Assembly: GCA_014377425.1 (NCBI GenBank)
Contig: JACMPQ010000024.1
Span: 1 to 52,124 of the forward strand
Origin: Microbacteriaceae bacterium
Lineage (GTDB): Bacteria; Actinomycetota; Actinomycetes; Actinomycetales; Microbacteriaceae
Reading direction: 5' to 3'
DNA length: 52,124 nucleotides
Shown piece by piece: positions 1-8,868 of this stretch. Both the position numbers and the translations under genes were made by a program. The notes under the pieces are model-generated. The model searched no databases. It worked only from the letters and a program-made list of their open reading frames with translations, and was not told the DNA's origin. Every line of letters begins with the position of its first letter. The first letter of the stretch is position 1.

Positions 1-17
1 GGAGCGCCGCCGCGGCC

Positions 18-75
18 AGCGCGGAGTGCCGTAGCGCCTGCCGCGGAGTGCAAAGCCCCTGCCGTGGAGTGCATA
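18..75. repeat. Three imperfect 21-22 bp direct repeats upstream of the PNP gene
   Basis: The core g(c/t)ggagtgc occurs at 21-29, 43-51 and 64-72, so the period is 22 then 21 bases. The repeats end just before the ribosome binding site of the purine nucleoside phosphorylase gene. They might be regulator half-sites or a short degenerate tandem duplication. No protein-coding gene can be assigned to bases 1-86. Confidence 0.5.
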
Positions 76-86
76 GGGTGGAGGCC

Positions 87-920
87 ATGTCGACGAACAC
101 ACCGCACCCCCTAGACGACCCGCAGGCGAACCCGTTTGAGGTGGCGGATACAGCCGCCCGTGAGATCGCCGAAAAGACCGGGGTAGCGCGGCACGACATC
201 GCCCTCACCCTCGGTTCCGGTTGGGCGAAAGCTGCCGATCTGATCGGTGAGACCGTGGCCACCATCCCGGCAACGGAGATCGCTGGCTTCAGCAAGCCCG
301 CCCTTGCCGGCCACGTGGGCTCGATTCGCTCCATCCGTCTTCCCAGCGGCAAACACGCGCTCGTGATCGGTGCGCGTACCCACTACTACGAGGGGCACGG
401 CGTGCGACGGGTGGTGCACAGCGTGCGCACTGCCGCGGCGACCGGTGCGAAAATCATGGTGCTCACCAATGGTGCCGGCGGAATCAAGCCGCAGTGGAGC
501 CCCGGAACGCCGGTGTTGATCAGCGACCACCTCAACCTCACTGCCGATTCGCCGCTCGAGGGGGCCACCTTCGTAGACCTCACCGACCTGTACTCGGCGC
601 GACTGCGCGCGGTGGCCCGCGGCGTTGACCCGACCCTCGACGAGGGCGTTTACACGCAATTTCGCGGCCCGCATTACGAGACCCCGGCCGAAGTGCAGAT
701 GGCTAGAGCGCTGGGGGGCCACATCGTGGGAATGTCGACGGCCCTTGAGGCCATCGCCGCCCGTCACGCCGGGATGGAAATTCTCGGGCTGTCGCTGATC
801 ACCAACCTCGCCGCCGGCATCCAGAGCACGCCACTCAGTCACGCCGAGGTGCTCGAAGCGGGTGTCTCTGCCGAGGGCACCATTAGCGCGCTGCTGGCCC
901 GCATTGTGGCCGAACTGTGA
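87..920 (+). CDS. punA: Purine-nucleoside phosphorylase
   Basis: Cytosolic enzyme that cleaves purine (deoxy)ribonucleosides with phosphate to free base and (deoxy)ribose-1-phosphate. The 277-residue product fits the trimeric, mammalian-like PNP family. Visible motifs are the phosphate-binding GSG loop at residues 43-45, RTHYYEGH near 97-104, NGAGG at 128-132, GPHYETPAE with the base-contacting Glu198, and Asn240 in ITNLAAG. I start at ATG 87, which follows GGTGGAGG; an in-frame ATG at 48 would add 13 residues without a ribosome binding site. The stop overlaps the start of the phosphosugar mutase gene by four bases (GTGA), so the two are translationally coupled. M. tuberculosis has, as I recall, the same pair (deoD-pmmB). 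Confidence 0.93.
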   Translation: MSTNTPHPLDDPQANPFEVADTAAREIAEKTGVARHDIALTLGSGWAKAADLIGETVATIPATEIAGFSKPALAGHVGSIRSIRLPSGKHALVIGARTHYYEGHGVRRVVHSVRTAAATGAKIMVLTNGAGGIKPQWSPGTPVLISDHLNLTADSPLEGATFVDLTDLYSARLRAVARGVDPTLDEGVYTQFRGPHYETPAEVQMARALGGHIVGMSTALEAIAARHAGMEILGLSLITNLAAGIQSTPLSHAEVLEAGVSAEGTISALLARIVAEL

Positions 921-2632
921 CGCCGCACCAACTTCCAGCCGACTTTCTGGCCGCCGTGCGCGACTGGTGCGATCAGGATCCGGATGCCGCCACACGCGCC
1001 GAACTCGAGCAGCTGTTGACCGATGCCTCCCCTGCAGCCGAAGCGGCACTGCATGACCGCTTTGACACCCGCCTCGAGTTCGGCACCGCGGGACTTCGCG
1101 GAGCAATCGGCGCAGGCCCGAATCGGATGAACCGGGTGCTCGTAGCCCAGGCCGCCACCGGATTTGCGGCCTGGCTACGCGGTCGCGAGAGCACACCGAG
1201 TGTGGTGATCGGCTACGACGGCCGGGTCAACTCGCGGGTGTTCGCCACCGACACGGCCGAGTTGATGGCCGGTGCCGGGCTGCGCGCCATTTTGCTGCCC
1301 CGACTGTTGCCCACCCCCGTGTTGGCCTTCGCGGTGCGCTTTTTCGATGCAAGTGCGGGAGTCATGGTCACCGCCAGTCACAACCCGGCCGCCGACAACG
1401 GCTACAAGGTGTACCTCGGCGGGGCCGACGCGGGTGCCCAGATCGTGGCCCCCGCCGACGCTGAAATCGCGGCGGAGATTCACGCCATCGCGCGCGGCGC
1501 CCGGGTAAACGAGCTGGCCCGCTCAGTCGACTACGAGACTTGCGACGAGAGCGTGGTCGATGAGTACGTGCGCGCGACCGCGGCGCTTGCCGGGGAGGTT
1601 GCGGCGCGGTATCCGGCCGTCAAGTTTGCCTACACCGCCCTGCACGGGGTTGGTTGGCAGACCGCCTCCCGCGTATTTGCCGCCGCAGGCTTCGGGGCTC
1701 CGACCAGCGTGATCGAACAGCAGGAACCGGATGCCGCGTTTCCCACGGTCGCCTTCCCGAACCCGGAGGAACCCGGCGCCCTCGACGCGGCATTTGCGGC
1801 CGCCACCGCCGCCGGTTCGGCGCTCATTATCGCTAACGATCCGGATGCCGACCGGCTTGCGGTAGCCATCCCGCTTCGAGCGTCAGCGGCGCCACCCGCC
1901 CCCGCCGGAGGTCAGACCGCGTGGCGCCGGCTGACCGGTAACGAGGTGGGCGCACTCCTCGGCTGGCGGGCGGCAGAACGGGCGGCAGCCTCGCAGCCGC
2001 GCGGAGCCCTCGCCGCCTCCCTGGTGAGCTCCCCCGCGCTGGCAGCGGTGGCCCGCCACTACGGTCTCGATTTTGTCGAAACCCTCACCGGGTTCAAATG
2101 GATTTCCCGCACGCCCCACCTGGTTTTCGGTTTCGAGGAGGCGCTCGGCTACCTGGTGGACCCGGAGAAAATTCGGGACAAAGATGGCATCTCGGCCGCG
2201 GTCGACATCTTGAGCCTCGCGACTGAGCTTGCGGCGGTTGGCCAGAACCTCGACGACCGCCTGCTCGATTTTGCGGAGCGCTTCGGGGGTTACGCCTCCG
2301 CGCAACTGTCGTTGCGGGTGACCCGGCTCACCGAAATCACCGACGTCATGGCTCGGCTGCGCACAGCATCGCCGACGATGATTGGGTCGCTCGCGGTGGA
2401 TCGTGTCGACGACTTCAGCGTTGGCTTTGGCCGGTATCCCGCCAGCGACATTTTGCGCTTTTGGCTGGTGGATGGTTCGCGGGTGATCGTGCGGCCGAGC
2501 GGTACCGAACCCAAGGTGAAGGTGTACCTCGATGCGGTGGTTTCGGTCGGCAGTGCGTCCGAGCGGCTCGCCGCAGCGTCCGCAATCGTGTCCGAGTTGG
2601 AGGGCAGCATCCGCACGCTGCTCGCTCCCTAG
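917..2632 (+). CDS. Phospho-sugar mutase (phosphoglucomutase/phosphomannomutase family; possibly phosphopentomutase)
   Basis: A 571-residue alpha-D-phosphohexomutase superfamily enzyme that moves a phosphate between C1 and C6 (or C5) of a sugar. All four signature loops are present: the catalytic phosphoserine Ser154 in TASHNP, the magnesium site DPDADR (Asp308/310/312), the sugar-specificity loop GFEEALGY near 405, and the phosphate-binding RPSGTEPK near 526. The GTG start overlaps the PNP stop. Because it is coupled to PNP, the likely physiological job is to convert ribose-1-phosphate and deoxyribose-1-phosphate to the 5-phosphates; glucose or mannose phosphates are the alternative. The family is clear, the substrate is inferred from context. 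Confidence 0.9.
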   Translation: MTPHQLPADFLAAVRDWCDQDPDAATRAELEQLLTDASPAAEAALHDRFDTRLEFGTAGLRGAIGAGPNRMNRVLVAQAATGFAAWLRGRESTPSVVIGYDGRVNSRVFATDTAELMAGAGLRAILLPRLLPTPVLAFAVRFFDASAGVMVTASHNPAADNGYKVYLGGADAGAQIVAPADAEIAAEIHAIARGARVNELARSVDYETCDESVVDEYVRATAALAGEVAARYPAVKFAYTALHGVGWQTASRVFAAAGFGAPTSVIEQQEPDAAFPTVAFPNPEEPGALDAAFAAATAAGSALIIANDPDADRLAVAIPLRASAAPPAPAGGQTAWRRLTGNEVGALLGWRAAERAAASQPRGALAASLVSSPALAAVARHYGLDFVETLTGFKWISRTPHLVFGFEEALGYLVDPEKIRDKDGISAAVDILSLATELAAVGQNLDDRLLDFAERFGGYASAQLSLRVTRLTEITDVMARLRTASPTMIGSLAVDRVDDFSVGFGRYPASDILRFWLVDGSRVIVRPSGTEPKVKVYLDAVVSVGSASERLAAASAIVSELEGSIRTLLAP

Positions 2633-2640
2633 CAAAAACT

Positions 2641-2671
2641 AGCCAGAACAACCCCGTATGAGCCAGAACAA
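2641..2671. repeat. Direct repeat in the convergent gap between the mutase and EIIB genes
   Basis: The 11-mer agccagaacaa occurs at 2641-2651 and again at 2661-2671, in the 46-base gap between two convergent genes. I see no hairpin terminator here; the function is unknown. Confidence 0.4.
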
Positions 2672-2678
2672 GCCGGGT

Positions 2679-2951
2679 TTAGCCGAGGGCGGCGAGCAGC
2701 TTGTCGGAGAGTTCCTGCTGATCAAAGTAGTTAACGACCACGATCACGTCGGCGTTGGTAGCTCCTATGGCGTCAACAAATTCGGCCGAGGTCAAAATAA
2801 TTTGAGCGTCGGATGCCGCGAGCCGTACCGACGCGATATCCGCCGCCGTCACCTCGGCCTCGATGCCCAATTTGTGCAGCACCCGCTCAGCATTGACTTT
2901 CAAAATCCCGGAGCTGCCGATGCCCGCGCCGCAGATCGCAACGATTTTCAT
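2679..2951 (-). CDS. PTS EIIB component, ascorbate/galactitol-like
   Basis: A 90-residue cytosolic phosphocarrier domain. The N-terminus MKIVAICGAGIGSSG carries the phosphorylatable Cys7 in the P-loop CGxGxGSS typical of UlaB/GatB-type EIIB proteins. It would take a phosphate from the EIIA protein encoded immediately upstream (19-base gap) and pass it to a sugar in an EIIC membrane channel. No EIIC gene is found here: downstream lies only a short convergent gap. The pair therefore either works with an EIIC encoded elsewhere or has a regulatory role. It is the last gene of the minus-strand nucleoside run. Confidence 0.85.
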   Translation of the reverse strand: MKIVAICGAGIGSSGILKVNAERVLHKLGIEAEVTAADIASVRLAASDAQIILTSAEFVDAIGATNADVIVVVNYFDQQELSDKLLAALG

Positions 2952-2970
2952 GCCCGATCCCCCAAAACCC

Positions 2971-3417
2971 CTACGCCAATGCGGTCATAATGGCCAACAC
3001 AGCGTCAGCGTCGACTGCCGCGGCCAACGCCGGAATGGTTTTCTCGTCGTTGAAAATATTGGCAAGCTCGGCAATCGACTCGAGATGCCCTTCGATTGAG
3101 GTGATCGCCAAAGCCAACACCACCCGCACCGGATCGTTGTGGGGGTGCCCGAACGGCACCGGATTTTTCAGCGTGACAATTGCTAGACCATCAGCCAGTA
3201 CCTCGGGCCCGGGACGAGCGTGGGCAAGGGCAAGCCCCGGTGCGATCACCACATAGGGACCATGATTCTCGATCATACGAATCATTTCGAGGGCGTAACC
3301 CGGTTTCGCTGAGCCCACAGCGGTCAAGGCGGCACCGGAGATGCGAACCGCATCCCGCCAGTCCACGGCCGTGGCCCCGATCACGATCGACGCCGGTGTC
3401 AGCGCGGGCAGCGGCAC
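2971..3417 (-). CDS. PTS EIIA component, fructose/mannitol/ascorbate (EIIA-2) type
   Basis: A 148-residue EIIA domain that accepts phosphate from HPr on a histidine and hands it to EIIB. The expected active-site segment is visible as GLALAHARPG, with His66 as the likely phosphorylated residue. The second family landmark, PVPFGHPHNDPV with its histidines, lies around residues 95-106. The start is GTG at 3417, only three bases after the adenosine deaminase stop, so the gene is cotranscribed with add. Enzyme I is encoded at 17711-19369, but no HPr gene is seen in the window. Confidence 0.87.
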   Translation of the reverse strand: MPLPALTPASIVIGATAVDWRDAVRISGAALTAVGSAKPGYALEMIRMIENHGPYVVIAPGLALAHARPGPEVLADGLAIVTLKNPVPFGHPHNDPVRVVLALAITSIEGHLESIAELANIFNDEKTIPALAAAVDADAVLAIMTALA

Positions 3418-3420
3418 GCT

Positions 3421-4539
3421 CTAGGCCTGCGCAAATCCGGCGCTGATCTGATCGGCCAGCTCCTCGCGATCTTCTACCGGCAAAAACGCCGCGGCGGCGG
3501 CGTTTAGCTGGAACACCTCAAGATCGTCGATGTCGTAGTCGAAGGCGTCGCTGAGCAGGGCCAACTCGCGGCTGAGCGAGGTGTCGCTCATCAGGCGGTT
3601 GTCGGTGTTGACCGTTACCTGAAACCCGAGCTGGTAGAGCAGATCGAAGGGGTGATCGACGATGTCATCACCCCAGGCCGCGATCGCGCCGGTCTGCAGA
3701 TTGGAGGAGCAGCTGAGCTCCAGCGGAATCTCGCGATCTTTCACCCACTGGGCGGTGGCTCCCAAAGTGACGAAAGTGCTGCTGTCATCCTCGCGATCGA
3801 CCTCAATGTCATCGGCGATGCGCACGCCGTGGCCCAGTCGCAGTGCGCGGCCGTCCAGCAGGGCACCGCGGATGCTATCGATCCCGTCGGCCTCGCCGGC
3901 GTGAACCGTGGCGGGGAACAGGTGGGTGGCGAGATAGTCGAAGGCAACCCGCTGGTTGCTGGCCGGGAACCCCGCCTCGGGGCCAGCGATGTCGAATCCG
4001 ACCACGCCGTTGCCGCGGTGACGCACCGCAAGCTCCGCGATCTCGAGTCCGCGATCGAGGTGACGCATCGCCGAAACCAGCTGCCCCACACGAATGCGAG
4101 TGCCGCTGTGGCGTGCCTCTTCGATGCCCTCCTGCAGACCCTCCTGCACGGCTTCGACCGCGGCATCCAGGCTCAAACCGCGCAGCAGGTGCTGCTCGGG
4201 AGCCCAGCGAATCTCACCGTAGATAACGCCGTCGGCGACCAGATCTTGCACAAACTCGCGCGCTACCCGGGCAAGACCCTCGCGGGTCTGCATGACGGCA
4301 ATAGTCACGTCAAAAGTCTTCAGATATTCCGTAAGCGACCCGGAGTCGGCCTGGTCGACGAACCAGGCATTGAGGTCAGCCGCATCTGCCTGCGGGAGAG
4401 CGAACCCAATGGCGTCGGCCAACTCGATGATGGTTTGCGGTCGCAAGCCACCGTCGAGGTGATCGTGCAGCGAGATTTTGGGAAGCGCGGTGATGTTGGC
4501 GCCGCCGCGAAGTCGGAAATCGTCTGGGAGCGTAGTCAT
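3421..4539 (-). CDS. add: Adenosine deaminase
   Basis: Converts adenosine and deoxyadenosine to inosine and deoxyinosine, feeding PNP at 87-920. The 372-residue protein shows the zinc-enzyme signature: HDH with His25 and His27, TVHAGE with His213 and catalytic Glu216, RLGHG with His237, and NTD with Asp313. The length is normal for bacterial Add. ATG 4539 is the natural start. The gene lies 90 bases downstream of deoA and three bases upstream of the PTS EIIA gene, in a minus-strand run cdd-deoA-add that resembles the order I recall from M. tuberculosis (Rv3315c-Rv3313c). Confidence 0.95.
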   Translation of the reverse strand: MTTLPDDFRLRGGANITALPKISLHDHLDGGLRPQTIIELADAIGFALPQADAADLNAWFVDQADSGSLTEYLKTFDVTIAVMQTREGLARVAREFVQDLVADGVIYGEIRWAPEQHLLRGLSLDAAVEAVQEGLQEGIEEARHSGTRIRVGQLVSAMRHLDRGLEIAELAVRHRGNGVVGFDIAGPEAGFPASNQRVAFDYLATHLFPATVHAGEADGIDSIRGALLDGRALRLGHGVRIADDIEVDREDDSSTFVTLGATAQWVKDREIPLELSCSSNLQTGAIAAWGDDIVDHPFDLLYQLGFQVTVNTDNRLMSDTSLSRELALLSDAFDYDIDDLEVFQLNAAAAAFLPVEDREELADQISAGFAQA

Positions 4540-4568
4540 ACCTCTAAATCTACCGGCATCGGGTAAAC

Positions 4569-4613
4569 AGCAGACCTCGGCGGTTGCGAGTTTGTCTGCG
4601 ATGGGAGTCTGCT
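4569..4613 (-). promoter_or_regulatory. Weak hairpin region between deoA and add
   Basis: Within the 90-base gap, agcagac at 4569-4575 can pair with gtctgct at 4607-4613, or with gtctgc at 4594-4599. The alternative pairings could form a weak terminator or attenuator before add. There is no T-run and no clear promoter, so this is tentative. Confidence 0.25.
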
Positions 4614-4629
4614 TTGACCAAGAGCCTGA

Positions 4630-5934
4630 CTAGGCCCCGATCCGCTGCGCCACCAGCGGGCCGCCGTCTAACACCGCATCCCCCACCTTGCCAATCCGGT
4701 ACCCGCCTTCGACCGCGGCCAACGCCCGGGCAAAGCGTTCCGGTTCGTCGGCACTGAGAGTAAAGAGCGGCTGGCCGGCAACAACGCCCTCTCCGGGTTT
4801 GGCGTGCAGATCGATGCCGGCGGCGTGCTGCACCGAATCCTGCCGGCGTGCGCGACCGGCACCGAGCCGCCAGGCCGCGACACCGAAAGGCAGCGCCTTC
4901 TGCTCCACGAGAACGCCGGAACGGTCGGCGACCACCGTGTGGGTGTGACGGGCTATCGGCAGCGCGGCATCCGGGTCGCCGCCCTGAGCGCGAATCATCC
5001 GGCGCCAGGTGTCCATCGCTCGACCGTCTCTGAGCGCCGAAGCCACATCGGCGTCAGGCTGGCCGGCCAATCGCAGCATCTCCCGGGCGAGGGTAAGAGT
5101 CAGCTCGACCACGTCGGCCGGGCCACCGCCGGCGAGAACCTCGAGAGATTCCCGCACCTCGTTGGCGTTGCCGATGGCTCTTCCGAGGGGCACGGTCATG
5201 TTGGTGAGAAACGCGCTCGTAGCAACTCCGGCGTCCTCGCCGAGGGCCACCATCGTCTGCGCCAATTCGCGGCCGCGCGCGATGTCGGGAAGGAAGGCGC
5301 CGGAGCCAAACTTCACATCGAGCACGAGGGCTGCGGTGCCCTCGGCGATCTTCTTGCTCATAATCGAGGAGGCGATCAGCGGGATTGACTCCACCGTGCC
5401 GGTGATGTCGCGCAGCGCATAGAGTTTGCCATCGGCCGGGGCGAGTCCTGAGCCGGCCGCGCAGACCACCGCGCCGACCTCGGCAAGAATTTCGAACATT
5501 CGCTCAGGCGTGATGTTTGCCTGCCAGCCGGGAATGCTCTCGAGCTTGTCGAGGGTTCCGCCGGTATGCCCGAGGCCGCGGCCGGAGAGTTGCGGCACGG
5601 CCACCCCGAAACTGGCCACCAGGGGGGCCAGGGGCAGGGTGACTTTGTCGCCGACGCCTCCGGTGGAGTGCTTATCGACCGTACGCCGTGCGAGGGTTTC
5701 GAAACTCATTGTCTGACCGCTCGCGATCATGGCGAGGGTGAGATCTTTAATCTCTCGGCGCTGCATCCCGTTGAGAAAAATGGCCATCGCAAGCGCAGCC
5801 ATTTGTTCGTCACCGACAAAACCGCGCGCGTAGGCTGCAATCAACCAATCGATCTGCTCGGTGGAGAGTTCGTGGCCATCCCGTTTAAGCCGGATGATGT
5901 CCACCGCATCAAATTCCACCGGCGATACGCTCAT
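4630..5934 (-). CDS. deoA: Thymidine phosphorylase
   Basis: A 434-residue pyrimidine nucleoside phosphorylase that splits thymidine and deoxyuridine into base and deoxyribose-1-phosphate. The phosphate and nucleoside sites are recognisable in KHSTGGVGDK (residues 88-97) and SGRGLGHTGGTLDKL (117-131), the latter being the family signature. The N-terminal helical dimerisation domain and the C-terminal alpha/beta domain (KPGEGVVAGQPLFTL region) are both present, so the protein is complete. ATG 5934 overlaps the cdd stop in an ATGA junction, showing translational coupling. Uridine may also be accepted, because Gram-positive pyrimidine phosphorylases are often less specific. Confidence 0.93.
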   Translation of the reverse strand: MSVSPVEFDAVDIIRLKRDGHELSTEQIDWLIAAYARGFVGDEQMAALAMAIFLNGMQRREIKDLTLAMIASGQTMSFETLARRTVDKHSTGGVGDKVTLPLAPLVASFGVAVPQLSGRGLGHTGGTLDKLESIPGWQANITPERMFEILAEVGAVVCAAGSGLAPADGKLYALRDITGTVESIPLIASSIMSKKIAEGTAALVLDVKFGSGAFLPDIARGRELAQTMVALGEDAGVATSAFLTNMTVPLGRAIGNANEVRESLEVLAGGGPADVVELTLTLAREMLRLAGQPDADVASALRDGRAMDTWRRMIRAQGGDPDAALPIARHTHTVVADRSGVLVEQKALPFGVAAWRLGAGRARRQDSVQHAAGIDLHAKPGEGVVAGQPLFTLSADEPERFARALAAVEGGYRIGKVGDAVLDGGPLVAQRIGA

Positions 5935-6332
5935 GCGCGGTAATCAGTGAGGGTGCTGGGGCCGAAGGCATCGGGAATGACCTCGGTAATGCTCTTGATA
6001 CCCGAAACCGTGTCGAGAAGCATGCCGGGCGCGGCATGTTCGAAGAGCAACTGCCGGCACCGTCCGCAGGGCATGAGCACGTTCCCGGCACCGTCCACGC
6101 AGCTGAAGGCCACCAGTTTGCCGCCACCGCTGAGGTGCAGCATCGACACGAGAGCACATTCGGCGCAGAGGCTGAGTCCGTAGGAGGCATTCTCTACGTT
6201 GCATCCGGTCACAATTCGACCGTCATCGACCAACGCTGCGGCTCCCACCGAGAAATGGGAGTACGGCGCGTAGGCCCGCTGCATCGCGTCGACCGCGCGG
6301 GTTTTGAGGGTCACCCAATCGATATCGGTCAC
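5931..6332 (-). CDS. cdd: Cytidine deaminase
   Basis: A 133-residue homotetramer-type cytidine deaminase that makes uridine from cytidine. Zinc ligands and the catalytic glutamate are visible: Cys56-Ala-Glu58 in LCAECA and Cys89/Cys92 in PCGRC, preceded by the substrate motif NVENASYG. The start is GTG 6332, overlapping the stop of the upstream permease gene by four bases (GTGA); the open frame continues much further upstream but that part is only shadow of the permease gene. The coupling to the transporter genes indicates that imported cytidine is deaminated at once. Confidence 0.95.
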   Translation of the reverse strand: MTDIDWVTLKTRAVDAMQRAYAPYSHFSVGAAALVDDGRIVTGCNVENASYGLSLCAECALVSMLHLSGGGKLVAFSCVDGAGNVLMPCGRCRQLLFEHAAPGMLLDTVSGIKSITEVIPDAFGPSTLTDYRA

Positions 6333-7621
6333 GCCTTCACGTAGGGCTTTCCGACCGCGGCGGGAGCGACCGCGCGGCCAACCAATCCGGCCACCGCAAT
6401 GAGGGTGACCAGGTACGGCGTCATGGCGATGAGATCCGGCGGGATCGTGGAGCCCGCTTGACCGGCGAAGATGCGGAAGTTGCGCGAGAAACCGAACAGC
6501 AGTGCCGCAAGGGTTGCCAGCCACGGGTTCCACCGGCCCAGAATCACGCAGGCTAAAGCGATATAGCCCTGACCGGCCGACATCTCACGCACGAACGCAC
6601 CGACCGAGCCGAGGGTGAGGGCGGCACCGCCGAGACCGGCGATAAGACCGGCAACCGTAACCGTCCAAAAGCGGGTGCGGTTGACGTTGATGCCCACGGT
6701 GTCGGCGGCCAGCGGATGCTCGCCCACCGCCCGAATACGTAGGCCCCAGCGGGTTTTATAGAGCACGAACCAGACCAGCGGCACGAGCACGAACATGGCG
6801 TAGGTGGTGATTCGCTGGTCGAAGAACACCCCGCCGATGATCGGGATGTCGGAGAGGAACGGGATTGGCAGAAACGGCAGGGTGCCGGGGTAGTTGAGCG
6901 TGGCCGAGTTGTTATTTAACAGCGCCGAGTAAAAGAAGTTGGTGATGCCGAGCGCCAGAGCGTTGAGCACGACACCGACGATAATTTGGTCGACGAGGTA
7001 CTTAATTGAGAAAGCCGCCAGCACGAGCGACACGAGTGCGCCACCGAGCATCGCGGCGACCAACCCGGCAACCAGACTGTGCGTGATGCTGGCGGTGACG
7101 GCGGAAAGGAACGCCCCCATCAACAGCTGGCCCTCGATCGCGATGTTAGCCACCCCCACCCGTTCTCCAATGACGCCGGCTAGAGCGCCGAAGACCACCG
7201 GCGTGGAGAGCGCGAGCGCCCCGGTAAGCAAGAACTCGACCGGAACTCGCCCCCCGGAACCGACCCAGCCGACCAGTGCCCAGACGAAAAGAATTCCGAA
7301 CGGCACAATGAGCCAGGTCGGAATTTTGCGCCGACCGTAGCTCAACACCCACGCCGCGGTCGCCAGAGCCGCCATCACGAGCCCCAGCACGATGCAGAAC
7401 GCTCGGGAGGTAACGGTCAGGTCGCTGATTTTCACCGCGTCGGAGGCCGCCGACCAGCCGAAGGACACCTCGCGGCTGTCGCCGATAATGCCGAAAGACA
7501 CCAGCACAATCAGGGCAAACACAGTGAAGGCGATCGGGATTTTCCACTTGCGCGGTGCATCGGCCGCAACGGTGGTGCGCAGTGCTGCGCTGACGACGGG
7601 AGTGCTCGGTGCCAGGCTCAT
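6329..7621 (-). CDS. ABC transporter permease for nucleosides (second permease)
   Basis: A 430-residue polytopic membrane protein of the BPD_transp_2 (RbsC/YufQ-like) family. It carries the family segment ERVGVANIAIEGQLLMGAF near the middle and roughly nine to ten hydrophobic helices. An N-terminal extension with two extra membrane spans precedes the core. The ATG start overlaps the stop of the first permease (ATGA), and its own stop overlaps cdd. Together with the other permease, the two-domain ATPase and the BMP lipoprotein it forms a complete nucleoside importer of the BmpA/NupNOPQ kind. Substrate assignment is inferred from the coupled cdd, deoA and add genes. Confidence 0.9.
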   Translation of the reverse strand: MSLAPSTPVVSAALRTTVAADAPRKWKIPIAFTVFALIVLVSFGIIGDSREVSFGWSAASDAVKISDLTVTSRAFCIVLGLVMAALATAAWVLSYGRRKIPTWLIVPFGILFVWALVGWVGSGGRVPVEFLLTGALALSTPVVFGALAGVIGERVGVANIAIEGQLLMGAFLSAVTASITHSLVAGLVAAMLGGALVSLVLAAFSIKYLVDQIIVGVVLNALALGITNFFYSALLNNNSATLNYPGTLPFLPIPFLSDIPIIGGVFFDQRITTYAMFVLVPLVWFVLYKTRWGLRIRAVGEHPLAADTVGINVNRTRFWTVTVAGLIAGLGGAALTLGSVGAFVREMSAGQGYIALACVILGRWNPWLATLAALLFGFSRNFRIFAGQAGSTIPPDLIAMTPYLVTLIAVAGLVGRAVAPAAVGKPYVKA

Positions 7622-8868
7622 CGCTGTGCTTTTCTACTGGGCCGCGCGCGTCGGCGCGGAGTGATTCGGGCCAGGGAGGGTTTCGGCAGTCGAAAAATTG
7701 CCCGGATGAGCGGTGGTGCCGCAATGAACAGAACGATGACGCCCTGCACCACCCCGAGAACCTCGGGCGAGATGCCCTGAATCTGCATGGCGGGGGAGCC
7801 CGCCTTCATCGCTCCGAAAAGTAACCCTGCGAGAAACACCCCACCGGCGGTCGACCCGCCGAGCAGGGCCACCGTGATGGCGTCGAAGCCGATACCGGAG
7901 TCAATGGAGGGGGTGAATCCGTCGACCCGGCCCAGAACCTGGTTCACTCCGGCGAGCCCCACGAAAGCCGCGGAGGATCCCATGGCAAGCACAAACACCC
8001 AGCCGACGTTTATTCCTGCCGTGCGGGCTGCATCCGGATTCAATCCCACCGCACGGAAGCGGTAGCCCACGGTGGAGCGTTCCATCAGCCACCAGTACAA
8101 AATGGTGGCGCCAATGGCGAAGATGAAACCGAGGTGCAGGGCATAGCCGGGGCCGAGCAGCAGGGGCAGCTGAGCGGTGACGTCCGGCGGCGGAGTTTTC
8201 GGGTTGCCCCCGGCTGCTTTGTCTTGCAGTACCGGGGTGCGCATGGCGAAGGTGATCAGCGAGCCGGCGATGTAGTTGAGCATGATCGTAACGATCACCT
8301 CGTGTGCCCCGGTGCGCGCCTTCAAGAAGCCCACGAGCGCGCCCCAGAGCGCCGCACCGAAGATTCCGGCAAAGCCAGCCACCAGCAGGTGCAGTCCGTA
8401 GGGAAGGTGCCAATGGAAGCTCACGAATCCAGCGAAGGCGGCACCGATCAAGAGCTGCCCGCCACCACCGATGTTGAACAAGCCCACCCGAAAGCTCAGC
8501 GCGATGCCGAGGCCGGCCGCAATCAGCGGCGAAGCGAAGCGCAGGGTTTCGGTGAGCGGACGGATGCCGGTGGCAAAGTCGAGCGCCGAGGTGTCGTAAA
8601 TCGACCCGCGGAACAGCGCGCCGTAGCCGGTGGACACCGCGTTGAGCGCGGCGGAGATCAAGTCGGCTGGGCGGGAGAAGAAGTAGCCGGCTGCCGCGAT
8701 CACATCGGCATTGGTAGCGATGATGAGAACCGCCCCCACCACAAAGCCGACCAGCACGGCGAGCAGCGTTCGAACGATTCCGCCGCTCAGAATTTCGCGC
8801 AGAAGTTCGGAGCCGCGGGTGGAATTCGGCGGGGTAGAGGCGGGCGCGTCTACGACTGCTTGGCTCAT
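7618..8868 (-). CDS. ABC transporter permease for nucleosides (first permease)
   Basis: A 416-residue membrane protein of the YufP/NupP type. About ten hydrophobic segments are visible, with the permease signature [20 protein letters not shown] followed by the EAA-like region [16 protein letters not shown]. The arginine-rich C-terminus is cytoplasmic. ATG 8868 overlaps the ATPase stop and its stop overlaps the second permease, so all four genes from the ATPase to cdd form one tightly coupled unit. The protein would pair with the second permease to form the channel of the nucleoside importer. Confidence 0.9.
   Translation of the reverse strand: MSQAVVDAPASTPPNSTRGSELLREILSGGIVRTLLAVLVGFVVGAVLIIATNADVIAAAGYFFSRPADLISAALNAVSTGYGALFRGSIYDTSALDFATGIRPLTETLRFASPLIAAGLGIALSFRVGLFNIGGGGQLLIGAAFAGFVSFHWHLPYGLHLLVAGFAGIFGAALWGALVGFLKARTGAHEVIVTIMLNYIAGSLITFAMRTPVLQDKAAGGNPKTPPPDVTAQLPLLLGPGYALHLGFIFAIGATILYWWLMERSTVGYRFRAVGLNPDAARTAGINVGWVFVLAMGSSAAFVGLAGVNQVLGRVDGFTPSIDSGIGFDAITVALLGGSTAGGVFLAGLLFGAMKAGSPAMQIQGISPEVLGVVQGVIVLFIAAPPLIRAIFRLPKPSLARITPRRRARPSRKAQR

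Noticed and set aside
111-1196. 361-codon minus-strand frame over PNP
   Set aside because: Antisense shadow with no family resemblance; the plus strand has clear PNP motifs.
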